The notes under the pieces are model-generated. The model was not told where the DNA came from and ran no database searches. It worked only from the letters and a program-made list of their open reading frames with translations. From assembly GCA_944378225.1 (NCBI GenBank), contig CALWGE010000025.1, positions 1 through 34,842 of the forward strand: DNA of 34,842 nt. Direction: 5' to 3'. Below are positions 1-6,225 of the stretch, piece after piece. The stretch's first letter is position 1; each line of letters begins with the position of its first letter. The DNA is from an uncultured Merdimonas sp. Its GTDB lineage: Bacteria > Bacillota > Clostridia > Lachnospirales > Lachnospiraceae. The position numbers were made by a program, and so were the translations under genes.

Positions 1-275
1 AAATCGCAAACCTAAATATAAACGCTGAAGATAATTTAGCATACGCTGCCTAATGGCAGCTGTCGGCCTTAGGGCACCTGCACCTTAAGTATCCGGCATC
101 GACTATGCAGGAAACGACATGCGTTAAGCTTTGCGCGCATGGGCGTATTATGAAGCTACTGAAGCTGTCAGGATGTCCGTTTTCGGGCAGCGGAGGGAAT
201 GTCAAATAACTGACTATGATAGTAGAAGAACAGGGAACAGGCTTTCGGACAGGGGTTCGATTCCCCTCAGCTCCA
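1..275 (+). ncRNA. ssrA: tmRNA (transfer-messenger RNA), 3' part
   Basis: tmRNA rescues stalled ribosomes by adding a degradation tag to the nascent protein. The window enters inside the gene. A tag frame starts at the resume codon GCA (6-8), preceded by the usual ATC/GTC context, and reads ANLNINAEDNLAYAA followed by TAA at 51-53. The LAYAA ending is the protease-recognition type seen in clostridial tags. The 3' end has a T-arm (GGGTTCGATTCCC) and an acceptor strand CAGCTCC with discriminator A at 275. CCA is not encoded, so the mature end would be completed by CCA addition. The 5' half, including the G-rich acceptor partner strand, lies outside the window. Confidence 0.93.
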
Positions 276-294
276 TATTGTGAATGAAAGAAGA

Positions 295-322
295 GTCTGC
301 CTTTACGGCAGGCGCTTTTTTT
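295..322 (+). terminator. Rho-independent terminator of tmRNA
   Basis: A short stem, GTCTGCC (295-301) pairing with GGCAGGC (307-313) with one G-U pair, is followed by a run of seven T residues. It sits 20 bases after the tmRNA 3' end. Confidence 0.8.
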
Positions 323-387
323 ATTCATAATAAGAAAACTTTTCTGAAAAGTGCTCCGGAACTCTATCCTAAAATCAGAAAATACGT

Positions 388-393
388 TATAAT
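388..393 (+). promoter_or_regulatory. Possible -10 box before the hydrolase operon
   Basis: TATAAT lies about 80 bases before the ATG at 470, in the gap after the tmRNA terminator. No good -35 is seen at 17 bases upstream (TATCCT at 365-370), so this is a weak call. It would drive the hydrolase and the two VOC genes. Confidence 0.4.
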
Positions 394-469
394 AGCAGCA
401 GCATAGGGACGCAACCGTTTTTTGCATTCAGGAACGGAAGAATATATCATATTAAAAAAGGATTACAGA

Positions 470-1174
470 ATGAAAATCACGTATATTGCTCACAGCTGTT
501 TTCTGATAGAACTGGAATACACAGCGCTGCTTTTTGACTATTATCAGGGAGAGATACCAGATATCGCCAGAGACAAAAAACTCTTTGTCTTTGCAAGTCA
601 CCGGCATCCGGATCATTTTAATCCGGAGATTTTCCGGTTGGCAAAAGAGAGGGAGAACGTATTTTATATATTGTCTTATGACATCTGGAAGAGCCGTGTT
701 CCTGAAGAACAGAGAGATCAGACAGTGCATCTGAAACCAAATACGGACTGGGAAGCACAAGGCGTGTCTGTACATACCCTGCGTTCCACAGATGAGGGAG
801 TGGCTTTTGTAGTAAAGGCAGAGGGCAGAACTTTCTATCATGCGGGTGACCTGAATGACTGGCGCTGGGAGGGAGAGCCTGATGACTGGAACCGGCGGAT
901 GGAAGAAAACTTCCGGAGGTTTCTGGAACCTCTGCGGGGCATCAAACTGGATGCGGCCTTTGTTCCTCTTGACCCCAGACAGGAAAACGGGTATGCTTTG
1001 GGAATGGATTATTTTCTCTCCCTGACAGGAGAAGACAGCCGCAGAAAAATCTATCCTATGCACTGCTGGGATAATTATGGTATTATTGAACGCTGGTTTG
1101 CAGAGCATCCCGACAGTCCGGACCGGGAGTGCATTGTACAGATTACCGGCAGGGGAGACAGTTTTATTCAATAA
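470..1174 (+). CDS. Metallo-beta-lactamase-fold hydrolase (MBL superfamily)
   Basis: A 234-residue cytoplasmic protein of the UlaG-like/general MBL-fold group. The N-terminus MKITYIAHSCF is the typical first strand of these proteins. The metal motif HRHPDH is at residues 44-49, and a later HAGD motif (near residue 124) supplies the next ligands. A C-terminal MHCWDN segment probably holds the last metal histidine. The ATG at 470 was chosen because AAGGA lies at the right distance upstream and the family motif begins at once; the frame is open back to a TTG at 422, but that extension has no family similarity. It precedes two VOC genes with gaps of 43 and 63 bases, so the three probably form an operon that could handle toxic aldehydes or lactones. 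The substrate cannot be told from sequence. Confidence 0.85.
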   Translation: MKITYIAHSCFLIELEYTALLFDYYQGEIPDIARDKKLFVFASHRHPDHFNPEIFRLAKERENVFYILSYDIWKSRVPEEQRDQTVHLKPNTDWEAQGVSVHTLRSTDEGVAFVVKAEGRTFYHAGDLNDWRWEGEPDDWNRRMEENFRRFLEPLRGIKLDAAFVPLDPRQENGYALGMDYFLSLTGEDSRRKIYPMHCWDNYGIIERWFAEHPDSPDRECIVQITGRGDSFIQ

Positions 1175-1217
1175 GCCGAAATTTCGGAATGGAAAAGAAC
1201 AGGAGGAAAAAGATTAC

Positions 1218-1586
1218 ATGAAATTTCAGTTTGCTCATTATAATTACAACGTTATGGACTTGGATAAATCCATTGACTTTTACAGAGAGGCTCTTGGACT
1301 TGAACCAGTGCGGAGAAAAGAAGCAGGAGACGGAAGCTTTGTGCTTGTTTATCTGGGAGACGGAAAGACAGGGTTTCAGCTGGAACTGACCTGGCTGAGA
1401 GATTGGGAAAAGGACAGGTACGATCTGGGAGATAATGAGATTCACCTGGCATTTACAACAGATGATATGGAAGAGGCCCATAAAAAGCATGAGGAGATGG
1501 GATGTATCTGCTATGAGAATCCTCAGATGGGAATCTATTTTATTGAAGATCCGGATGGCTACTGGATTGAGATTATTCCGGAATGA
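1218..1586 (+). CDS. gloA: Lactoylglutathione lyase-like protein (glyoxalase I, VOC family)
   Basis: A 122-residue single-domain VOC protein. Glyoxalase I isomerises the hemithioacetal of methylglyoxal and a thiol to a lactoyl thioester. All four metal ligands expected of the family are visible: H7 (FAHYNY), E56 (FQLELTW), H76 (EIHLAF) and E118 (WIEIIPE). The DPDGYWIE ending is the family signature. The start ATG 1218 has AGGAGG at 1201-1206; the open frame extends further upstream into the preceding gene, but that part is not VOC-like. Clostridia often lack glutathione, so the true thiol cofactor is uncertain. It is probably co-transcribed with the hydrolase before it and the VOC gene after it. 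Confidence 0.88.
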   Translation: MKFQFAHYNYNVMDLDKSIDFYREALGLEPVRRKEAGDGSFVLVYLGDGKTGFQLELTWLRDWEKDRYDLGDNEIHLAFTTDDMEEAHKKHEEMGCICYENPQMGIYFIEDPDGYWIEIIPE

Positions 1587-1649
1587 TTCTGGCTGTTTCC
1601 TCTCTGTGAGACACAGGAAAGAACGCTGGAATTCAGGAGATGTGAAGTT

Positions 1650-2012
1650 ATGAAATTAAAGAATATTCTGATAGTTGTAAAAGATGTGGAAAAGTCAAGG
1701 CAGTTTTATCATGATCTGTTTGGACTCGACATGATACTGGACAATGATGGAAATATGATTCTGACGGAAGGTCTTGTACTTCAGGATGAAAAAATCTGGA
1801 AGAACTTTCTGGAAAAAGACGTCATTCCGAAGAATAATTCCTGCGAATTGTATTTTGAAGAGCCGGATATAGAAGCTTTCATTGAAAAACTGGAAAATAT
1901 GTATCCTTCCGTTCAGTATGTGAACCGGCTGATGGTGCATAGCTGGGGACAAAAGGCAGTCCGTTTTTACGATTTGGACGGAAATCTGATTGAAGTGGGA
2001 ACGCCTGTGTAG
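1650..2012 (+). CDS. VOC family protein (glyoxalase/dioxygenase superfamily)
   Basis: A 120-residue VOC-fold protein. The N-terminal half reads NILIVVKDVEKSRQFYHDLFGL, typical of the first beta-alpha-beta-beta-beta unit, and the end DLDGNLIEVG is the usual last strand with the acidic metal-ligand position. The first-strand histidine of true glyoxalase I is replaced (KNILIVV), so it is probably not a GloA enzyme. It could be a bleomycin-resistance-like binding protein or an enzyme of unknown substrate. AGGAG at 1635-1639 precedes the ATG. It is the last gene before a strong terminator. Confidence 0.85.
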   Translation: MKLKNILIVVKDVEKSRQFYHDLFGLDMILDNDGNMILTEGLVLQDEKIWKNFLEKDVIPKNNSCELYFEEPDIEAFIEKLENMYPSVQYVNRLMVHSWGQKAVRFYDLDGNLIEVGTPV

Positions 2013-2032
2013 AAGATGGGCACTTTGCTTGA

Positions 2033-2070
2033 AGGCGGGAAGCCGTGAAACGGCTCCCCGCCTGTTTTAT
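2033..2070 (+). terminator. Rho-independent terminator after the VOC genes
   Basis: AGGCGGG-A-AGCCG (2033-2045) pairs with CGGCT-C-CCCGCCT (2051-2063), forming a 12-base-pair GC-rich stem, followed by GTTTTAT. It separates the detoxification genes from the PadR module. Confidence 0.9.
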
Positions 2071-2071
2071 A

Positions 2072-2101
2072 TTGACAATAGTGTGTGACATACAGTATAT
2101 T
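2072..2101 (+). promoter_or_regulatory. Sigma-A promoter of the PadR module with an embedded palindrome (putative PadR operator)
   Basis: The -35 is a perfect TTGACA (2072-2077) and the -10 is TATATT (2096-2101) with an 18-base spacer. Between them lies an imperfect 21-base palindrome (2078-2098): arms ATAGTGTGTG and CATACAGTAT around a central A, with eight of ten positions matching. A site placed there would block RNA polymerase. PadR proteins commonly autoregulate through such sites, so this is the likely PadR operator, by inference. Confidence 0.8.
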
Positions 2102-2120
2102 GAAAACAGGAGGAAAGTAT

Positions 2121-2465
2121 ATGGGAGATGAGAAGGATTTGCTGGCCGGGTTGGTTCTGGAACTCCGGAGAGGAACTCTCGTATTGAGCGTACTGAGTCA
2201 GATGGCGGAGGAAAAGTATGGCTATGCACTGGTACAGAGTCTGGAAAAGAAGGGCGTGGAGATTGATCCGAATACGCTGTATCCATTGCTGCGGAGGCTG
2301 GAGAAACAGGGACTCCTGGAGAGCCGCTGGGATACAGGGGGTTCCAAGCCCCGGAAGTATTACCGGAGAACTGCCGTGGGAACGGAAATTTACCTGGAGC
2401 TCAAAAAACAGTGGAGACAGATGGCAGGAGGAATGGATGCACTGATGGAGGAGGATGAAGGATGA
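2121..2465 (+). CDS. PadR family transcriptional regulator
   Basis: A 114-residue PadR-type winged-helix protein. The N-terminal helices (LELRRGTLVLSVLSQM) lead into the PadR hallmark YGYALVQSLEKKG and the wing motif NTLYPLLRRLEKQGLLESRW, followed by RKYYRRTAVG. The short C-terminal helix fits the small (subfamily 2) PadR dimers that sense ligands at the dimer interface. AGGAGG at 2108-2113 fixes the ATG at 2121. Its last four bases overlap the start of the HAAS gene, so the two are translationally coupled. It probably represses its own operon through the palindrome at 2078-2098. Confidence 0.93.
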   Translation: MGDEKDLLAGLVLELRRGTLVLSVLSQMAEEKYGYALVQSLEKKGVEIDPNTLYPLLRRLEKQGLLESRWDTGGSKPRKYYRRTAVGTEIYLELKKQWRQMAGGMDALMEEDEG

Positions 2466-3544
2466 CAGACAGAGAGCAGGAGATGATGGAGCGATATATT
2501 TATCAGGTAACGCGCCGGCTGCCGGGAGATCAAAGGAAAGAGACAGCTTTGGAGCTTCAGGAACTGATTGGCGATATGATGGAAGAAAAGGAAATGTCTG
2601 TGGAGGAGGTACTGACGAAACTGGGAGACCCTGCTCTTCTGGCGGAGAGATATCAGGATATCACACACTGCCTGATTGGACCGGAGTATTATGATATCTA
2701 TCTCTGGTTTGTTAAGGTGGTACTTCTGTGCAGCGCGATTCCTGTTTTGATTGCGGAGATTGCAGATATTATCAGGGGCGAAGGCGCAGCGTATGAATTT
2801 GCAGGACAGGCAAACACTGTTGTCTCTGTGATTTATGGTATTGTGAGTGTTGTACCGGAAGTGCTTACGGCCGGGCTTACCGCCTTTGGGGCAGTCACTC
2901 TGGTGTTTGTAATTATGGAGCGTCAGAAGGTGAAGCTGGAAAAAAAGCAGGAGAGAGCGTGGCAGGTCAGCGATCTGGGAGAACCTGCAAAAAGAAAGAG
3001 AACAGGCTGGACACCGGGAGAATTGACGCCGGTTCCTGACCCAAAAGCACGCATAAGCCGCGGTGACTGCATTGTGGAAATAGTGTTCACTGTGATCTTC
3101 TGTGTTCTGCTGATTTTTGCGCCTCATTTTTTTTCAGCTGTCTGCAGAGAAGGAGAAAAGGTGGTATTCATTCCCATATTTAATCTGGAGCAGTGGAAGG
3201 TGGTTCTGCCTCTGTTTGTCTTATGCCTGTTTGTGGGGCTTGCGGATAATGTGGTTCGTCTGGCAGTGGGGATATATGGGAAAGCCGTGCTGATCAGCAG
3301 CCTGATATGCAATGGAATTTCTCTGGTGCTGGCTGTGATTCTTCTGAAGGTGCTGCCCTTCTGGAATCCTGATTTTGGAAAGGAACTGGCCGGGTATGCA
3401 GGCAGGAAAGAAGAGGCACTGCGTTTTCTGACCCGTTGGGATGGCAGCACTGCCTCCGATATACTGCTGGCGGTGATACTGTTTGCCATACTTCTGGATG
3501 TCGGAACAGTCGTTTATAAAACACTGCGCTACGGAAAGCTGTGA
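2462..3544 (+). CDS. HAAS (DUF1700-like) domain membrane protein
   Basis: A 360-residue protein. Residues 1-70 form the helical HAAS domain (YIYQVTRRLPGDQRKE, then LTKLGDPALLAERY), which is almost always encoded next to a PadR regulator. The rest is membrane: hydrophobic stretches at about 77-100, 117-156, 200-222, 238-262, 268-290 and 335-355, with a charged cytoplasmic loop at about 157-200 rich in Lys/Arg. It is expected in the cytoplasmic membrane. Its start ATG overlaps the padR stop. The family is thought to act as a signalling or modulating partner of PadR, but the mechanism is not established, and nothing in this sequence reveals a ligand. Confidence 0.85.
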   Translation: MTDREQEMMERYIYQVTRRLPGDQRKETALELQELIGDMMEEKEMSVEEVLTKLGDPALLAERYQDITHCLIGPEYYDIYLWFVKVVLLCSAIPVLIAEIADIIRGEGAAYEFAGQANTVVSVIYGIVSVVPEVLTAGLTAFGAVTLVFVIMERQKVKLEKKQERAWQVSDLGEPAKRKRTGWTPGELTPVPDPKARISRGDCIVEIVFTVIFCVLLIFAPHFFSAVCREGEKVVFIPIFNLEQWKVVLPLFVLCLFVGLADNVVRLAVGIYGKAVLISSLICNGISLVLAVILLKVLPFWNPDFGKELAGYAGRKEEALRFLTRWDGSTASDILLAVILFAILLDVGTVVYKTLRYGKL

Positions 3545-3571
3545 CAGTACCGTGTGATGAAGGAGATTACC

Positions 3572-4243
3572 GTGATTGAAATTTATTATGTAGAAGATGA
3601 TGAAGCGATTGCCGGTTCTGTGTGTGAGTATCTGAGACAGCAGGACTGTGTGGTTGTGGTGTTTGAGACGATTTTTGATGCAAAACGGGCTCTTCGGAGT
3701 CATATTCCGGATCTGGTTCTGATAGACTGGAATTTGCCCGATGGAGAAGGCTGTGATTTATGTGCCTGGATCCGCGCGGGACTGGAAGAACTGCCGGTTA
3801 TTCTTCTGACAGTGCGAGGGGAAGCTGGTGATATTGTTGCCGGATTTCAGAAGGGCGCAGATGATTATGTGGTAAAACCTTTTGAGCTTACGGTACTTTA
3901 CTCCCGGATTCTTGCGCTTTTGCGGAGAACCGGCAGATCCCGGGAGTCGAAGCTGACCTGCGGTGATCTGATGCTGGACAGAGAAAAGCTTACGGTGTAT
4001 CTTGGGCGGAAGGAGATAAAACTGAGCCAGCCGGAGTACAGGCTTTTATTACTGCTTATGGAAAATAAAGGAAGAACTGTCACAAGAGAACAACTGCTGG
4101 AACAGATCTGGGACAGCAGCGGAAATTATGTGAATGACAATACGCTGACTGTAGCTATGAAACGGTTAAGAGAAAAGCTGCATCAACCCTCCTGTCTGAA
4201 GACGATACGGAGCTTTGGCTATCGTATGGAGGACACGTTATGA
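3572..4243 (+). CDS. OmpR/PhoB-type response regulator
   Basis: A 223-residue two-component regulator. The receiver domain spans about 1-115, with the acidic pocket E8-D9-D10, phospho-acceptor D52 (LIDWNLPDG), T80 and K102 (DDYVVKPF). The C-terminal winged helix (about 125-223) has the typical LSQPEYRLLLLLMENKGRTV and ends with IRSFGYRME. The start chosen is GTG 3572, because AAGGAG (3560-3565) sits six bases before it and the protein then begins MIEIYYVEDD as usual; GTG 3554 and ATG 3557 are in frame but lie at or before that SD. Its stop overlaps the kinase start by four bases. It probably activates the downstream ABC genes or the whole module. Confidence 0.93.
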   Translation: MIEIYYVEDDEAIAGSVCEYLRQQDCVVVVFETIFDAKRALRSHIPDLVLIDWNLPDGEGCDLCAWIRAGLEELPVILLTVRGEAGDIVAGFQKGADDYVVKPFELTVLYSRILALLRRTGRSRESKLTCGDLMLDREKLTVYLGRKEIKLSQPEYRLLLLLMENKGRTVTREQLLEQIWDSSGNYVNDNTLTVAMKRLREKLHQPSCLKTIRSFGYRMEDTL

Positions 4244-5442
4244 ATGAAAAGACAAAACAGGCTGTCACGATTCTGGCTCCTGCAGGGATTCTCTGTCTGT
4301 GTCTGATCTGTACAGCAGTATTATATCTTCGAATGTATCAGGAGACAGCTTACAGACATGTTTCTGCGTTTTTTGAAATTGCTGCACAGCAGGATCCGGG
4401 ATCAGAACAGCAGCTTCTGAAAGCTTTGAAGGAATATGGCACTGTAACAGAGCAGGAAATCAGAGACGGGAATTATCTGGCGGTATACGGATACGGTCCA
4501 GGTGATTTCTGCAGAGGGAGTTCGGGGTGTATTCTTTTACTTTTTTCAGGATTTTTTCTGATTATTGCAGGTACTTTTGCTTTCACGGTCTGGAGGCTGT
4601 ACAGACAGAAGCGGAGAAGAATTTTGGAGCTGACAGAGTATCTGGAGGAAATTAATACAGGGACAGGAGAGATACAGCTTAAGAGCCGGGAAGATGATTT
4701 TTCACAGCTGCAGGACGAAATCTATAAAACGGTTACCATGCTTCGCCAGACCAGGGAAACGGCATTGGCATCAAAGAGAAGATTTGCGGAAAATCTGGAA
4801 AATATAGCCCATCAGCTGAAAACACCCATTACTGCAGCTTCTCTTTCTGTGCAGCTGATGAAAAAGACGGCCGTTCATGGGGAGCCTGCCTGGGAGTATG
4901 CAGATCAGATTGAAAGACAGCTGAAGCGACTGAACTGTCTGGAGGAATCGCTGCTGACACTTTCCAGGATTGATGCAGGAACGCTCCCTCTGAAATATGA
5001 GAAGGTGGATGTTTACACAGTTTTGAGCCTTGCGGAAGAAAACATTCATGATTTGCTGCAGAAGGCAGGAATTTCCATTGCGATACCGGAGAAAGGCTGT
5101 GTGGAATTTTACGGTGATCTGGAATGGACTATGGAGGCTGTCATAAATCTTATGAAAAACTGCATGGAGCATTCTGCGTCTGGCGGGCAGATTTACTGTG
5201 ATTATTCAGAAAATCCTCTGTATACTGAAATTCTCATCTGGGATGAGGGCGCAGGATTTGAACCGGCGGATATACCACACCTTTTTGAACGGTTTTATCG
5301 GGGCGCAAATGCCTCTTCCAACGGAATTGGAATTGGTCTGGCGCTTGCCCGCTCAGTGCTTGAACTTCAGAGGGGAACACTTACTGCCCGTAATCTCAAA
5401 ACAGGCGGGGCCTGCTTTGAGATTCGGATCTACAGTCACTGA
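4240..5442 (+). CDS. Sensor histidine kinase
   Basis: A 400-residue membrane kinase. Helix one is at about 9-31, a short extracytoplasmic part at 32-96, and helix two at about 97-120. A HAMP-like linker is followed by the dimerisation domain with phospho-acceptor H191 (IAHQLKTP). The ATPase domain shows an N box (NLMKNCMEHS), G1 box (WDEGAGF), F box (LFERFYRG) and G2 box (GIGIGLALA). The external loop of about 65 residues is longer than in the BceS-type intramembrane sensors, so direct ligand sensing is possible. It is translationally coupled to the response regulator and lies 97 bases before the ABC ATPase gene. Confidence 0.93.
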   Translation: MNEKTKQAVTILAPAGILCLCLICTAVLYLRMYQETAYRHVSAFFEIAAQQDPGSEQQLLKALKEYGTVTEQEIRDGNYLAVYGYGPGDFCRGSSGCILLLFSGFFLIIAGTFAFTVWRLYRQKRRRILELTEYLEEINTGTGEIQLKSREDDFSQLQDEIYKTVTMLRQTRETALASKRRFAENLENIAHQLKTPITAASLSVQLMKKTAVHGEPAWEYADQIERQLKRLNCLEESLLTLSRIDAGTLPLKYEKVDVYTVLSLAEENIHDLLQKAGISIAIPEKGCVEFYGDLEWTMEAVINLMKNCMEHSASGGQIYCDYSENPLYTEILIWDEGAGFEPADIPHLFERFYRGANASSNGIGIGLALARSVLELQRGTLTARNLKTGGACFEIRIYSH

Positions 5443-5461
5443 GATGTCACTTTGTCCTGAT

Positions 5462-5470
5462 ATACTGTAT
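5462..5470 (+). promoter_or_regulatory. ATACTGTAT element before the ABC genes
   Basis: This nine-base palindrome (ATAC-T-GTAT) lies in the 97-base gap between the kinase and ABC genes. It is the exact reverse complement of ATACAGTAT (2090-2098) within the PadR promoter palindrome. It overlaps a -10-like TATACT (5461-5466), but no good -35 is visible. It may be a second operator for a regulator of this module. Confidence 0.4.
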
Positions 5471-5539
5471 TCAGGCAGGTCAGTTCGAGGGTGTCTGGCT
5501 GTCTGAAAAACAGATTTTAAAGGAAAAGGAGAATGTGGC

Positions 5540-6220
5540 ATGGAAATTCTGAAGTGCGAAGGAGTCCGGAAAGTATATGGCTCTGGAAATAATCAGGTAG
5601 TTGCTTTGGACAGGATTGATTTAACGGTGGAAAAGGGGGAGTTTACAGCCATAGTCGGAGCGTCCGGCTCGGGAAAATCCACACTGCTTCATATTCTGGG
5701 AAGTGTGGATAAGCCTACGTCCGGGAGGGTTATGGTAGAAGGAACTGATCTGTGCACACTGACTGCTGCTCAGGCAGCAGTTTTCCGGCGCAGAAAGGTA
5801 GGGCTGGTGTATCAGTTTTATAATCTGATTCCCACACTGACTGTCCGGAAGAATATTCTTATGCCCTTGATGCTGGATAAGAGAAAGCCTAACCGGAAGT
5901 ATTTTGAGCAGGTAGTCAATTCTATGGGAATTGGAGACAAGCTGGATTTTCTCCCTTATCAGTTATCAGGCGGCCAGCAGCAGCGGGCTGCTCTTGCACG
6001 TTCACTGATTTACCGCCCGGCGCTTCTTCTGGCTGATGAACCCACCGGAAACCTTGACCGGAAGAATGGAAAGGAAATTGTGGATATGCTCAGACTGTCA
6101 AACCGCAGTCTGAATCAGACGATTATTCTGATTACTCATGACGAAAGAATTGCTTTGGAGGCAGATAGAATCATCACCCTGGAGGATGGGAAAATTATCT
6201 GCGATCAGAAGAGGAGGTAA
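5540..6220 (+). CDS. ABC transporter ATP-binding protein (MacB/BceA-like family)
   Basis: A 226-residue ATPase that powers an FtsX-type exporter. The Walker A GASGSGKST is at residues 40-48, the Q loop at VYQFYNLIPTLTV, the signature LSGGQQQRAALARS, the Walker B LLLADEPTGNLD, and the H loop at ITHDE. This length and sequence are typical of the LolD/MacB/BceA group that works with FtsX permeases in antimicrobial-peptide removal, lipoprotein release or membrane stress. AAGGAGA precedes the ATG. The permease starts five bases after its stop. With the adjacent two-component system, an envelope-stress or peptide-resistance role is the best inference. Confidence 0.94.
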   Translation: MEILKCEGVRKVYGSGNNQVVALDRIDLTVEKGEFTAIVGASGSGKSTLLHILGSVDKPTSGRVMVEGTDLCTLTAAQAAVFRRRKVGLVYQFYNLIPTLTVRKNILMPLMLDKRKPNRKYFEQVVNSMGIGDKLDFLPYQLSGGQQQRAALARSLIYRPALLLADEPTGNLDRKNGKEIVDMLRLSNRSLNQTIILITHDERIALEADRIITLEDGKIICDQKRR

Positions 6221-6225
6221 GCGGC

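Noticed and set aside
422..469. TTG 422 as the start of the MBL hydrolase
   Set aside because: The 16 extra residues are unlike the family, and ATG 470 has a better ribosome site.
2390..3127. Long open frame on the minus strand (about 245 codons) opposite the HAAS gene
   Set aside because: It has no recognisable family, no ribosome site and lies fully opposite a well-supported gene; its length follows from the codon use of the plus-strand gene.
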